A DNA stretch of 64,000 bases, taken from assembly GCA_013420905.1 (NCBI GenBank), contig JAAXNY010000004.1, forward strand, positions 1,798,001 to 1,862,000, written 5' to 3'. The notes beneath the pieces were generated by a model. It searched no databases and was not told the origin of the DNA. It was given only the letters and a program-made list of their open reading frames with translations. Position 1 is the first letter of the stretch. Each line of letters begins with the position of its first letter. Made by a program: the position numbers and the translations under genes. The DNA comes from Collybia mongolica. Taxonomy: Eukaryota; Basidiomycota; Agaricomycetes; Agaricales; Clitocybaceae. Below are positions 1-10,455 of this stretch, piece after piece.

Positions 1-319
1 TCGAAAGCACCATGAGTACCTGAATCAATTTGCCCATAGCTGGCCCATTGAGGAATTCATAAAATACAACCTCAAAAACAGGCATGCCTATGCTTGTCAT
101 CACGGATATCTACCACCACCCTTGACACTCGCCAATAACACAGATGATGATGATTGAGAAATGGAAGCAGATGAGGATGGAAGTAAACACGGCGAGAGTG
201 ATGACATGGACACAGACATAGGAAATGGGGACCAAGAGGATGGGGATGAGGGCAAGGGCAATGAGGATGGGGATGAGGACATGATAGGTGAATCAGACCT
301 AGAAGAGGAGAACTTCTGA
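1..319 (+). pseudogene. Acidic-tail gene, module copy 0, 3' exon only
   Basis: This is the last exon of the uncharacterised acidic-tail gene; the rest lies off the window. The frame starts RKHHEYLNQFAHSW, continues to a Cys/His segment (AYACHHGY), then a run of Asp. An in-frame TGA interrupts it near base 150. The same frame then continues as a Glu/Asp-rich tail to the stop at 317-319. The exon is an exact mirror of the one at 5660-5978. It aligns with the last exon of the copy ending at 23558, which reads KSRHTYLKKFHNGW. The conserved reading frame in a diverged copy shows this was a real coding exon. Its function is unknown. Confidence 0.6.
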
Positions 320-580
320 GTAGGAGAATATTCCAAAATATTCTAATTGATAAACCATACAGATACCATTTTTTTCAAATATAATTGGATTTTTTTGGCA
401 CTCTAGTGGATGACTTTCATTTAGAAAAGGCTATATTTTAGGCAATATAATTATTGCATTAAGTGGATGAATGTTTCTTGCTCCCCAGTCTGAAAAATCC
501 CCCAAAAATTGTTGAAAATCATCCAATTTCAAAGGTATGAAATTCATTATGAGCAAGGGGATGAATTGAGAGCCATAGAA

Positions 581-880
581 TTAATCCAGTTATGGTGAAG
601 AATTCATCCAGAGATACTGTAACTAATCCCACCTTTAAAAGTATGAAATTCATTCTAAGACAAGGGATGAATAAAAGCCATTTATTTAATCCAGTTTGGG
701 TGAAGAGTTCATCCAGAGATATTTTAACTAATCCCACCTTCAGAAGTATGAAATTCATTCTGAGAAAAAGGATGAATAAAAGCCATTTATTTAATCCAGC
801 TTTGGTGAAGAATTTATCCTGGGATAACATGGTTAATATTGCCTTTAGAGGTATGATATTCATCCAGGGTATGAATAGTG
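581..880 (+). repeat. Tandem repeat of about 105 bp, 2.7 units, TTCATCC-rich
   Basis: Three successive units begin with ATTTAATCCAG-like sequence, pass through GTGAAGAATTCATCC and CTAATCCCACCTT, and end with GGATGAATAAAAGCC. The first two units are close; the third diverges in its second half. The mirror copy is at 5099-5398. Open frames here are translations of the repeat and are not called as genes. Confidence 0.75.
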
Positions 881-1125
881 GATGAATCTAAAGGTGCTGA
901 CTTGGGACATTCTATGGCTTGAATTCAGCCAATAAATTACATATGTACTTTCAAGGGGGAAAATCATCTCTTGTTACCTACTCTAAGAGTTGAATTTCCC
1001 AATATTTGTAAATGAAATTCATTATATTTCTGTTGTTACCATGGGATGAAATTTATACTTTATAAAGATGACTTCCCACTGCTTAAGTAAGGAAAGGGGG
1101 GTTGTAAATTCATCCTCTATGGAGC

Positions 1126-1800
1126 TCACAGTGGTGCATATCCATCTGTTCTCTGCTGATTGATGTATACCATTTGGACGTTGATGTTGTTTGGATTGAT
1201 TTTGGTGGTAGCAATCTCTCCAGGGGTTCTGTTTATGTTGACAACAAGACCAAAGAGGTGTTCATTGGGTGAGAATTTGAGGTGTGGCAATATACAGTTA
1301 TTAAGGGATTTGACAGTGGCATCCAGGTGGTCAGGCCATGAGGCCAGTATGTCTTTCTTTTCCATCTTCTCCCACTCATCTTCCCCAAGATCCAGCAAGC
1401 ATAACCTTTTTAGTCTTCCTAGTAATTTTGCATTCATACCTTCTAGTAAGCTGTTGACCCATGGTGAATACACTGGGACAATTCAGAGCTCAACTTTGCA
1501 TTCATCACATGCCTCTTGGACCTAGTGATTGTTGAATTCCGGCCCATTATCTACCATAAGAGTTTCCGCTGATGGGAATGTTCTCCAAATTCCTTTGAGG
1601 GCTTTGACTATTGAAGTACCTGTTGGTGCAGTTTTTAGTTTGTCAACCCACAGCCATTGGGAGTATACATCCATGTATAGCCCTATTTTGGTAAAGCTGC
1701 CTTTCCCCTTGGGCATTGACAGTGTGTTGGCCACCATTAGTTCAAATGGATGTCACTGTGTGATTGGTTCACTGTGCACCTGGTGGGGGAGGTTTTTCCC
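1126..1800 (-). pseudogene. Gypsy-type integrase fragment
   Basis: On the minus strand this stretch encodes part of a retroviral-type integrase core. The first acidic site is in LYMDVYSQWLWVDKLK, the second in MVDNGPEFNNH, and the region of the third Glu is in SLLEGMN, followed by HLDATVKSLNN and HLKFSPNEHLFG, as in Gypsy polyproteins. The frame is broken by a stop between the second Asp and the following segment near 1522. No reverse transcriptase, RNase H or LTR is attached, so this is a remnant. It sits between the 3' end of module copy 0 and the 5' repeats of copy 3. Confidence 0.75.
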
Positions 1801-2384
1801 CCACTTAATGGATGAAAGCAGCATTTCCTAAGTTTAGTGGATGAATCTAAAGGGTATGAAATTGGGATGAAATTTCATCCCATTAGAGGTGAATTATATG
1901 GGACAATTTTAATCCAGTGAAAAAGAGGGGAATTTCATCCTATAATGGGTGGGTTTTATTAGATCATTTTAATCTATTAGAGAGTGAACTTTCATCCCAT
2001 AAAAGGTGGAATATGTGGGATGATTTAGTTCAGCATAGAAGGTATTTCATCCCACAAATAGTGGGTTCATGGGATGACTTTACTGCCTTAGGTGAATCAT
2101 TTAGAAAAGAAGAAATTGAGATTTTGGTTAGATTAGAATGAAGTGTTATATGTAGTATACATAAAATGACTGTGTTAATTGACCTATATATATGTATATA
2201 TGACTAGTACTATTGGTCCATACTATGTACTTGAGTCTAAATTGTATTCAATATTGAGCACTTATAATGTACTGACTACATTTGTATAGAACTACTACAT
2301 ACTAGAAAATGACATTTACTCACCAAATTTATGAGGAGGCTGGGCGGAAGTAGCAGCAGGCAATGGTTGTGGTACAAGAGCAAG

Positions 2385-2620
2385 TGCATCTGCATCTGTC
2401 TTTGGTGTCTGCATTGGCATCCATCATCAGCGTCTGCACCTGCATCTGCCTGCATGTCTGTGGCAGTGTCTGTGTCCATGTCAATGTTGGTGCCCATATG
2501 GGTGTCTGCATCAGCATCCATCGTCTCTGTCCATCTTTGGCATCTGTGTCTGTTGTCCATGCCTGTGTCTGCATCCCTTGTCTGTGTCCTTTGGCGTCTG
2601 TCCTCTGTGTCCATTGCACG
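2385..2620 (+). repeat. Degenerate TGTCTG/CATCTG simple repeat
   Basis: A hexamer-like pattern of GTCTGCATC and TGTCTGTG variants fills this stretch. Open frames in several phases on both strands only translate the repeat (His/Asp/Gln-rich or Ser/Val/Cys-rich) and are not genes. Confidence 0.7.
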
Positions 2621-2624
2621 TCTC

Positions 2625-2770
2625 GGGTTCCTGAGGCTTTCCTGGGGGGGTTGTGCTGCATAGTGAGTGTGTGTGAGTAGAATTTTGCAATGACTCACCT
2701 CCCTCTGCCCCTTGGGGCACCCTTTCCTTGTCATCCCCTTATTCCACATCCTTGTCCACCCTTCACCCCA
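2625..2770 (+). repeat. Dispersed repeat, inverted copy at 44955-45110
   Basis: GGTTCCTGAGGCTTTCCTGG and the following CTGCCCCTTGGGGCACC match, in reverse complement, the sequence near 44970-45110, with poly-G length differences. Nature unknown; probably an old transposon piece. Confidence 0.5.
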
Positions 2771-3469
2771 CTCCCCTAGATGTGCATGCCCTCATCGCCA
2801 TTTTGTGTGTCATTGTTTGCCTTTCGTGTGTCTCTGGGAGCTTCTGGTGCTTGGGGGGCCATGTGTTTGGTTTTGGTGTTCACACATTGACATTGGGTGG
2901 GTGTTGGTGGTTTGGTGGGCATTGCTGATGTGGTTGAAGATAATCAACAAAGGTGTGGCAATGGTATTGTGACCTGGTCATGTGCTTTGTAACCATGTGA
3001 CCATGTTTGTAGACTTGGGACTACTTGTCCCCCCACTAAGAATGCCAGTCTTTCCCAGCAGTTATCCATGCCAAAGGTATTAGTATTACATATATAATGA
3101 TCCTCCCTGCGACCATTCAAACCTGGTAGGTGCACATTTTTCAGCCTCCTATTAATAATGAATAGTATACAATTTGAATAAATAAATAAAAAATATTTGT
3201 CAGTGTCCTCAGATTTGATCACATGGCTTTGTTGACCGAGATGCCCAACGGCTGAACATTCCAAGCTACATATATTATGTGTTGGCAGCCACTTTCACAT
3301 GCTTTCCCTCTTGCTCTTGTACCACCACCATTGCCCATTGCTGCCTCCCATCCTCCCCCTCATAGTAAGCACTCTTCATTGATAGATTACAATTAGTATA
3401 ATGTTAGATTACAATTACTATAGTAATACTTGTAGTAGTCATTTGAATTCCAATACAAACTATAAGGCT

Positions 3470-3960
3470 TCATTAAGAATATTAATAAATGCTAATAATG
3501 ATCCTACAGGAAACCAAAGGACATCATTAGTATGCAGGATAAAACCATGCCTGACAATGTCCTCAACATGGTATGCCACTTTATTGACCTCAAAGTGCAG
3601 GTGGACAATGAGGGGGTCTCAGTATGTCTGTCGACCCAATCTAATCCAAAGCACATTAACATTGACCCATTTTACAGATGACTTCATTACAACAAGGTCA
3701 ACAAAGACAATGAGCAGTCTGGCAGTGCACAAAGACCAACAACTTCCATCCATTACTTAACTTTCTTTTATCTTTATTATGCTAATCTGACCAGCTGAAC
3801 TCACCACCTTATGTAACGTTGCTCATGCTAAAGAAAAAGTAGGGAGTCCTATTCCATGCCCACTGTGCGGCATTGCTGGAAATGGGTTCTGTCTCCAGGT
3901 GCAGCTTCAGGATGACAAGGATTTATATAGGGCAATTTGGGTAAGTTTTCTCATTACTAA
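3470..3960 (+). pseudogene. Fused remains of SPT5-like 5' exons and acidic-tail exon 3 (copy 3)
   Basis: Bases 3505-3740 match the N-terminal exons of the SPT5-like gene at 18880-19150 but carry frame breaks and CG losses. After the deletion junction near 3755, the acidic-tail exon 3 is readable in one frame: VAHAKEK, then PCPLCGIAGNGF, then LQDDKDLYRAIW, followed by a GTAAGT donor. Copy 2 reads PCPPHSVAGNGF and LQDDSDLYKAIC at the same place. The next exon is broken by stops. The piece cannot make either protein; it documents how this derivative arose. Confidence 0.6.
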
Positions 3961-4149
3961 CCTCAATACATGATTCTAACAAATCACAGTGTTGCGTTTG
4001 CAGTCTGGTTGGTAATGCTGGTGATCAGGAACCTTTAGAATGAGGGATATGAATCAGAGGTATACTAGTTGATAGAGCATTCAAATTACAATACCTTAGA
4101 TCTTATGGATGTTAAACCTTAACTGTACAAAATGAACAAAGTGTGTTTA

Positions 4150-4510
4150 TTGATAACAGGGAAGAAATAATGAATTCAAATTTAAGTGACGTAAATGGCA
4201 TGGAATTAATCCCCACAAAGGCTATTATTCTCACCTGTGATGGTATGAAATCCATCCCTACAAAGGCTATTATTTTCACCTATCATGGTATAAAATTCAT
4301 CCCATAGCCTCAAAAATTTGCAGTAATGTTACCCCAAAAAACATTGCTATTCTCACCCATCAAGGTAGTAGATTAATCCCATATTGATAGGAATTACCTC
4401 CCACAATGGTTGTTTTTTCCACCTATGGTGAAATGAAATTCATCCCATAGCCTCGAGAATCAGGGGGTATGAATATGGACAAATTTTGCTTGAAATTCAT
4501 CCACTAAATT
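4150..4510 (+). repeat. Short tandem repeats with AAATTCATCCC core
   Basis: Units of about 40 bp repeat the pattern GGTATGAAATTCATCCC followed by ACAAAGGCTATTATTCTCACC. The same motif family occurs in the 3' subterminal regions of all module copies (500-900, 5080-5460, 23640-24000), so it is treated as a hallmark of the element. Confidence 0.6.
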
Positions 4511-4845
4511 ATACCTTAAGGGGGGGTTTTCCATCCATTTTTCCCCCCACAGGGGGTGTGTTTTCAAACATCTTCAAGATGAAATTCATTACATTTTAGG
4601 ATTGTTAAGTGAATGAATTTCATATTTTTAATGTATTATTTCTATTATTTAAGAGGATGAAACACAGGGTTGAATTTCATCTATTCTCAGTTTCACAGTG
4701 GGTCATGGTTGCATCGGATGGTGGCTGCAATGGAACACCACTGTGTTTCCAAGGCAGGGAGCTGTGTGTCAGTGCAAGCCTGGCTCATGTGTCCTGGATA
4801 TCCACATGTCTAGCATTCATGTGATGCTGTGGGTGCAGTTCCTGG

Positions 4846-5978
4846 CACTGTGAGCTCCATAGAGGATGAATTTACAACCCCCCTTTCCTTACTTAAGCAG
4901 TGGGAAGTCATCTTTATAAAGTATAAATTTCATCCCATGGTAACAACAGAAATATAATGAATTTCATTTACAAATATTGGGAAATTCAACTCTTAGAGTA
5001 GGTAACAAGAGATGATTTTCCCCCTTGAAAGTACATATGTAATTTATTGGCTGAATTCAAGCCATAGAATGTCCCAAGTCAGCACCTTTAGATTCATCCA
5101 CTATTCATACCCTGGATGAATATCATACCTCTAAAGGCAATATTAACCATGTTATCCCAGGATAAATTCTTCACCAAAGCTGGATTAAATAAATGGCTTT
5201 TATTCATCCTTTTTCTCAGAATGAATTTCATACTTCTGAAGGTGGGATTAGTTAAAATATCTCTGGATGAACTCTTCACCCAAACTGGATTAAATAAATG
5301 GCTTTTATTCATCCCTTGTCTTAGAATGAATTTCATACTTTTAAAGGTGGGATTAGTTACAGTATCTCTGGATGAATTCTTCACCATAACTGGATTAATT
5401 CTATGGCTCTCAATTCATCCCCTTGCTCATAATGAATTTCATACCTTTGAAATTGGATGATTTTCAACAATTTTTGGGGGATTTTTCAGACTGGGGAGCA
5501 AGAAACATTCATCCACTTAATGCAATAATTATATTGCCTAAAATATAGCCTTTTCTAAATGAAAGTCATCCACTAGAGTGCCAAAAAAATCCAATTATAT
5601 TTGAAAAAAATGGTATCTGTATGGTTTATCAATTAGAATATTTTGGAATATTCTCCTACTCAGAAGTTCTCCTCTTCTAGGTCTGATTCACCTATCATGT
5701 CCTCATCCCCATCCTCATTGCCCTTGCCCTCATCCCCATCCTCTTGGTCCCCATTTCCTATGTCTGTGTCCATGTCATCACTCTCGCCGTGTTTACTTCC
5801 ATCCTCATCTGCTTCCATTTCTCAATCATCATCATCTGTGTTATTGGCGAGTGTCAAGGGTGGTGGTAGATATCCGTGATGACAAGCATAGGCATGCCTG
5901 TTTTTGAGGTTGTATTTTATGAATTCCTCAATGGGCCAGCTATGGGCAAATTGATTCAGGTACTCATGGTGCTTTCGA
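4846..5978 (-). repeat. Right arm of the perfect inverted repeat
   Basis: Reverse complement of 1-1133. The repeat stops exactly at the module terminus (4846) on this side, where the flanks of the two arms become unrelated. Sequence beyond 5978 continues the acidic-tail gene; its partner lies off the window. Confidence 0.9.
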
Positions 5979-6562
5979 GCCTGACAACTTTGTTAGTCAA
6001 AGGGAGGGTAAATAACAGGAGACTTACTACAGCAATTATTTGGGCTATTACTGGTTTGGGTTGTTGGTGCCATGAAAGGGTGTAATCAATCCCTGCCATG
6101 GCAGTCAATTCACAAACAGAATGCTATAGATAATCAGATAGATTCTGTGAATAAAAATGAAACTTACACGAATTGATGTATATAAATCCTGGTCATCTTC
6201 TAAACACATTGCAAACTGTAAGTTAAATTTCTTTCTGGTAGAGCCGCATGCTGGCTGTGGTATCAAGTCCAATGTTATCTCTTTTGCAACAGCAGATTTG
6301 TGCAGGGCATTGTTCTCGGCTGATGGTATTGACGAAGTTGAGCGCACATTGAAGAAGAAATAAATTGGATGTAGGTACCTTGTAGTTTCTTCAGCTTAGC
6401 TTGTAGGGTCATGGTCTGTGCCACTTCAGGTGTAATACAATTAGTGAAATCATCCTACTAGAGGAAGCGGCAACTACCTAATACTTTATTTTTGGCAGGA
6501 GTTGACCCCAACTTGACCTTGCCACCACACTTATTGACTTTTGATGCTGAGGATTTAGCCAT
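5660..6562 (-). pseudogene. Acidic-tail gene, module copy 1
   Basis: Uncharacterised gene of about five short exons. It starts MAKSSASKVNKCGG (ATG at 6562-6560). A second exon ends TLQAKLKKLQ. A third carries PQPACGSTRKKFNLQF and DDQDLYTSIR. A fourth reads AGIDYTLSWHQQPKPVIAQII, and the last RKHHEYLNQFAHSW to a Glu/Asp tail. Donors GTAAGT and GTACCT are visible. Each exon has a match in the copy at 22628-23558. An in-frame TGA near 5827 splits the tail, so I call it a pseudogene; the stop could also mark a natural shorter C-terminus. The paired cysteines around AGNGF in related copies suggest a small metal site. It follows the SPT5-like gene on the same strand. No known family is recognised. 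Confidence 0.55.
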
Positions 6563-6599
6563 GAGGATTGTGAGGATTGAGTTGTTGAGGGAGAGGAGA

Positions 6600-7536
6600 G
6601 ATGTCTTGCATCCTTAAGAATTTGACCATGGATATGCTCCATGGTTAGGCATTATCGACGCGGAAGCAGAAAACGCAAAATCTTGACACTAGTGCAAGGG
6701 TCGGAATGAGGAATTCCGACTCCAAGTTAACTTAATTGTCGCTTGATGAGTTCTAATGTCAGATATTGGGGCAGAGGGTTTTACTATCGTGGCTCCACAG
6801 ATCTCTGTAGAAGTGTCAGAAAAGACACCTGTAGAGTAGTGAAATCACATATAGTGTTATTTGAGTTAGTAAAATTATAGCTCGTTATACTAAACACACA
6901 CCTCATGCCTACCATGTCTTGTTCCTCAATACTTCACGGTGGCATTGTGAGTCCGTGCATTGACAAGGATGGCCACAACACGTAGAAAGTGTGACAGAGC
7001 CCAAAACAGACTCTGACTGCAAACAATCCATTGGTCTGGAAAATCACTGGAATATGTTGGGTGGGTTCTGTATCATTCCAACGCCTCCAGTAGGGAGGCC
7101 AGTACAACCAAAGAAATAGGTATAGATCAATTTGACGAGTGGCACTAAGGCTGAACATCGGATGCAGGTGATAATAATCATGTTGAGAATTCTGGGAAAG
7201 TCTCTGAGGATGGCAAGGGGGAAATGGGAGTCAGCATTATTCAATCTGTGAAAGACAAGGTATGTGCAACATGTAACTGTGTTTTGGTTGTATAATTGAT
7301 TATGAAAAGGATATTACAATACATATACACATTGAAGGTGGAAGCCTAGTAAACCCAGTATTTAACTTCAATTTCCAACAAAAAAGGCAGCAGGGAAGTA
7401 AACTGGGCTGTAGGATAATAGAAAAAGGCAGACAGCGTAAACAACAGAAATTAAGTCATACTTAGGATATGATGTGGGCATGTCAATTATCAAGCAATGT
7501 ATATATTATAGAAGGATTACTTAATAGTGTCCCTAC
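6600..7536. other. Spacer between the two module genes; no gene seen
   Basis: Only short open frames without recognisable motifs occur here, and the equivalent spacer in copy 2 (21607-22627) is not obviously similar. It probably holds the 3' end of the SPT5-like transcript and the promoter of the acidic-tail gene. Confidence 0.5.
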
Positions 7537-10064
7537 TTATTTTGCACAAGTTTTTCGAGCCTCCTCATGAAGGCTGGCCATCAGCTCACCACCACGGGCT
7601 TTCTCATCCTTAGTCTCAATACCAACACAGAGTTTGTTGGGATTGAGCTCAAAATGCTCCTCTGATAAACTCTTGTGGCCATCCTCTGTCTGGTTGATCA
7701 CAGCTAAAAGAACAAATGCATTGTCACCATCATATTGATGGTGAATTTGCTGGACATATTTACCACAATGCTTGCCCTCAATTACGAGAAGCAAGCCATT
7801 GTTGCACATTGGATTGGGATGTTTCAGAGTAACTTGCTCCAGTGACAAGAGTTCTGAAGTGGTATAGTGCGTGGAACAGATGGATAACTCTCCATCTGTC
7901 TCCACGACCAAAGCAGCTACCTCCTTGCTCTTCCGTTTCCCTTCAGCGACCAGCACTTTCACCTTTCAACCAACCAGCTGTGTGTCTAATAGTGGGTGGA
8001 TGGGGCCTTGCGGCTGTGGTGAAGGGAGTGGGGAATATATCCGGGTACTTGGCCCAGCCTTGAGGGGTGGGAGCAGTGTGAGTGGAGTCCTTGACGATGG
8101 ATTCCAAGCTGGCGTGAGGTAGTGGAAGTTGGGCATTGGAGTGCCACTTCCGGATGGCTCGAGGATAGGCTGTGAGGCTGCTGGTGGGTGATTTGTGATA
8201 AAATGAGTAGGAAGGGGTGTAAATATTTTATTTTTGGTGGGGGTGAAGTCATATAATTTACAATGAGAGCTTAATGAAAATGAGGCCAAGCTGACTATCA
8301 GTAGATATGAAATGACTTACCGCACTTCCCCAATATCATTGTAGTCCAGAACCTGCTTGGTGAAGGGATTTGCTGGGTTGAGGTGCATAAATTGCACAGT
8401 TACTTTGAGGCCACTCAAAGTCTCCTGCGACTGCTGAACATCCTGGACAACTGCATGGTAACCTCTCATTGCGTGACCTTTCTTCTGGACTATGACTTCC
8501 ATGCCTTTCCAGGGTGTATGGTTGCACTTCATAAGGCCTGTCAATTTGTTGTCTGATACTGGAGCATGTCCATGGAGTGTAATTGGTGGGCTGATAACTT
8601 TGATCCAATTCCTATGGACTTTGTTTGGCTGTTGCTCATGTACCTCTTGTTCCAGCTGTTTGGTAATAGAGACCATTTGTTCTTCAACCCCTACCACCCA
8701 TCCCTGTTCCCCTTGCAGAGGGCCACTCTGCACTTCAACAAAGTGGCCCGGAGCTATATACTTCCACACATTAGACCACCAGAACATCTTTTGACCCTCC
8801 CCATTCATAAGATCTATTTCCATAGAGCGAGTTCCTATAGCTTTGATAATCCCATTGTTTCTTGATGACTTGATCACCACTTCTTCACCTTCGAAGAATT
8901 TCCATTCCATGGGGCAAGGGAATTGTGCTGTTGCAATATGGGGGTGGGGGGATCTTAAGAATTTGTCAAGTATATCACTTGGCATTGAGAGTGGCTTGGT
9001 GTCAGTGGGGACAGATATTGAGTGGAAATGATAAGTTCGACATTCAAGGGAGTGGTCAAATATGCGATTGAAGACAGAGGCCGTTCCATCTTCTCTATAT
9101 TCAACACGTGCATTGGGATAATTCACCATGGTGTTGACCTCCGTCCCAAGGTCAAATAAGGCAGGGTTTGTGTGGGTAAGAGGTTGTTTCCTTTTCTTAG
9201 AGGAAGGGGACTCATTTTGAGGGAAGTGGGGGAGACGGGGAACTAAAAGGAGGGTAGCTTTCCCCCAGTTCTCAGTAGACAGAACATATCCAATGTCCTC
9301 TTTGTATAGCCCCTGGTTGACTGTGACCCAGTCTCCAATTGATGGAGACCCTCCATGCATCTCCATATCCAGCAATTGTGTCCATTCCTCTGTCCTAATC
9401 CCAAAAAGACCATCATGGGGACAAATTATTGTTAGGGCTGAATAAAGAAGTGTTGAAAGCTCGGTGTTCATGGCAGCCTCAATGTAAAACCAGCCTTGTA
9501 TAGCATCTCGGGTGAATGCTGATCGCAACCTGTGAACTGGAAGTGCATTCTGGAAGAGGTAAATAACGGCCTCCTCCTCCCTCCCCAGCTGGAGGCAGAA
9601 TAAGGTATTTCTGTAAGAGGTATCACAACATGTGGTGGTGAAGACTCACAGTGCAGCAGACCCTTAGCAATGGATAATCCAAGTCAACTAGACTACGTAT
9701 GGTGTTAATGGGTAGGTCATCCAATTCAATGTCTGATCCTGGCTCGTAATTGTGCGCTGGGTGTTGGGCGCATGAACATTCCAATATCCCCTCCAAAAGG
9801 TTGTTTAGTTGGCCATCCTGGGCATGAGATCTCACCACCAATGTAGATGGTCCCGCCGTGCTTTGGGGTTCTACAGTGTTGTCCCTGTCAATGAAGTCAT
9901 CTGGCATGTCGGGGTGTTAGCAGGTCCTAAGCACTATGAAGGCGGGGAGGTGGTGCACCAAGGTCCTGATCTTCCTCAAATCCTTCATTATCCTCCTTGT
10001 CATCCACCTGAGCCTCAAGGTCAACAAAGCCGCGTGCTATGTTAAGGATCTTCTTGCCTGTCAT
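7537..10064 (-). pseudogene. SPT5-like transcription elongation factor paralogue, module copy 1
   Basis: From ATG at 10064 the protein has an acidic N-terminus (FVDLEAQVDD), an intron, more acidic sequence, then an NGN-like domain (GREEEAVIYLF to GWFYIEAAMN). KOW-type segments follow (GDWVTVNQGLYKEDIGYV; KGMEVIVQKKGHAMRGYHAVV), then one TPAWNPSS unit resembling the SPT5 C-terminal repeat, and a C-terminal KOW-like domain ending ETKDEKARGG. True SPT5 is longer, with many repeats and two SPT4-contact regions, so this is a shortened paralogue. The 403-codon central exon (9528-8317) is open. One TGA at 7966-7968, just after the TPAW unit, interrupts the last exon. SPT5 binds RNA polymerase II through NGN; whether this one does is inference. 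Its neighbour is the acidic-tail gene. Confidence 0.75.
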
Positions 10065-10194
10065 CCCTGCAGCAGTGTCCTTAGGTTTCCTAAGGGCATT
10101 AGATTTTTTTGTTAGTCTATCTTTATTACAATCATTATCAATTGTGTTGGTTTTTTGTTTTAATACACTACTACATTGATATACAGTATACTAA

Positions 10195-10450
10195 TAAACC
10201 TGTACTTTACAGTCCCCCACGTGTCCTTGTGGACTCTGCGTGGACTGCAAAAATCCGTGCGGACTCCGCATGGACACCATATAAATAATATAAATCAGTA
10301 CAAACTGCAAAAGTCCGTACAAGTCCACACAGAGTCCGCGCGGACTCTATATAAATTTGCCCATTTATGTCCTACTAACACACACCAATACTAGTAACCA
10401 CTCATTTATATACTACTAACACATATAATACTAGTAACTACACATAAAAC
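10195..10450 (-). repeat. Terminal region of a KDZ-type element
   Basis: Downstream of the KDZ-type gene, short motifs such as GCGGACTCCGC and TGGACTCTGCGTGGAC repeat in both orientations. The block begins with CTGTACTTTACAG. An inverted, CpG-depleted copy of the same block lies at 45790-45975, without the gene. This marks it as a transposon end. Confidence 0.6.
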
Positions 10451-10455
10451 TATAT

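Larger units (their letters stand above)
1..1133 (+). repeat. Left arm of a large perfect inverted repeat (3' part of module copy 0)
   Basis: This arm is the reverse complement of 4846-5978; paired coordinates add up to 5979 throughout. Every stretch compared by eye was identical, including the three longest open frames. The arm is cut by the window start, so the full repeat is longer. It holds the last exon of the acidic-tail gene, a 105-bp tandem repeat and many GATGAATTTCATCC-like motifs. It ends at CACAGTG (1127-1133), the same end seen in the other copies of this module. Confidence 0.9.
1809..4700 (+). mobile_element. Module copy 3: internally deleted, decayed derivative
   Basis: The copy starts in GGATGAAATTTCATCC-type repeats (about 1809-2100) and ends at CACAGTG (4694-4700). 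Sequence at 2239-2390 matches 18291-18470, and 3215-3750 matches 18600-19150, the 5' part of the SPT5-like gene. At about 3755 it jumps to sequence matching 22840-23040, inside the acidic-tail gene. So roughly 3.7 kb between the two genes is missing compared with copy 2. The 3' part (4485-4700) matches 23876-24114 closely. Many CG in copy 2 are TG or CA here. The exact left end is uncertain. Confidence 0.6.
4846..10190 (-). mobile_element. Module copy 1: SPT5-like gene plus acidic-tail gene, minus strand
   Basis: On the minus strand the order is the SPT5-like gene (10064-7537), the acidic-tail gene (6562-5660), then subterminal TTCATCC repeats down to the terminal CACAGTG (4852-4846). This is the same order and orientation as copy 2 at 18.3-24.1 kb. 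The 5' side is limited by the terminal sequence of a KDZ element at about 10195, so the 5' end is probably missing. The last 1133 bp are identical to the left arm at the window start, which suggests two very recent copies in opposite orientation. Confidence 0.65.

Noticed and set aside
519..885. Open frames of about 100 codons on both strands, mirrored at 5094-5460
   Set aside because: They translate the 105-bp TTCATCC-rich tandem repeat; both strands are open and no motif or start context supports a protein.
580..900. Regularly spaced repeats that could suggest a CRISPR array
   Set aside because: Units are degenerate and abut each other with no unique spacers, and the genome is eukaryotic.
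2276..2749. Overlapping frames of 100-157 codons
   Set aside because: Products of a GTCTGC/CATCTG simple repeat read in several phases.
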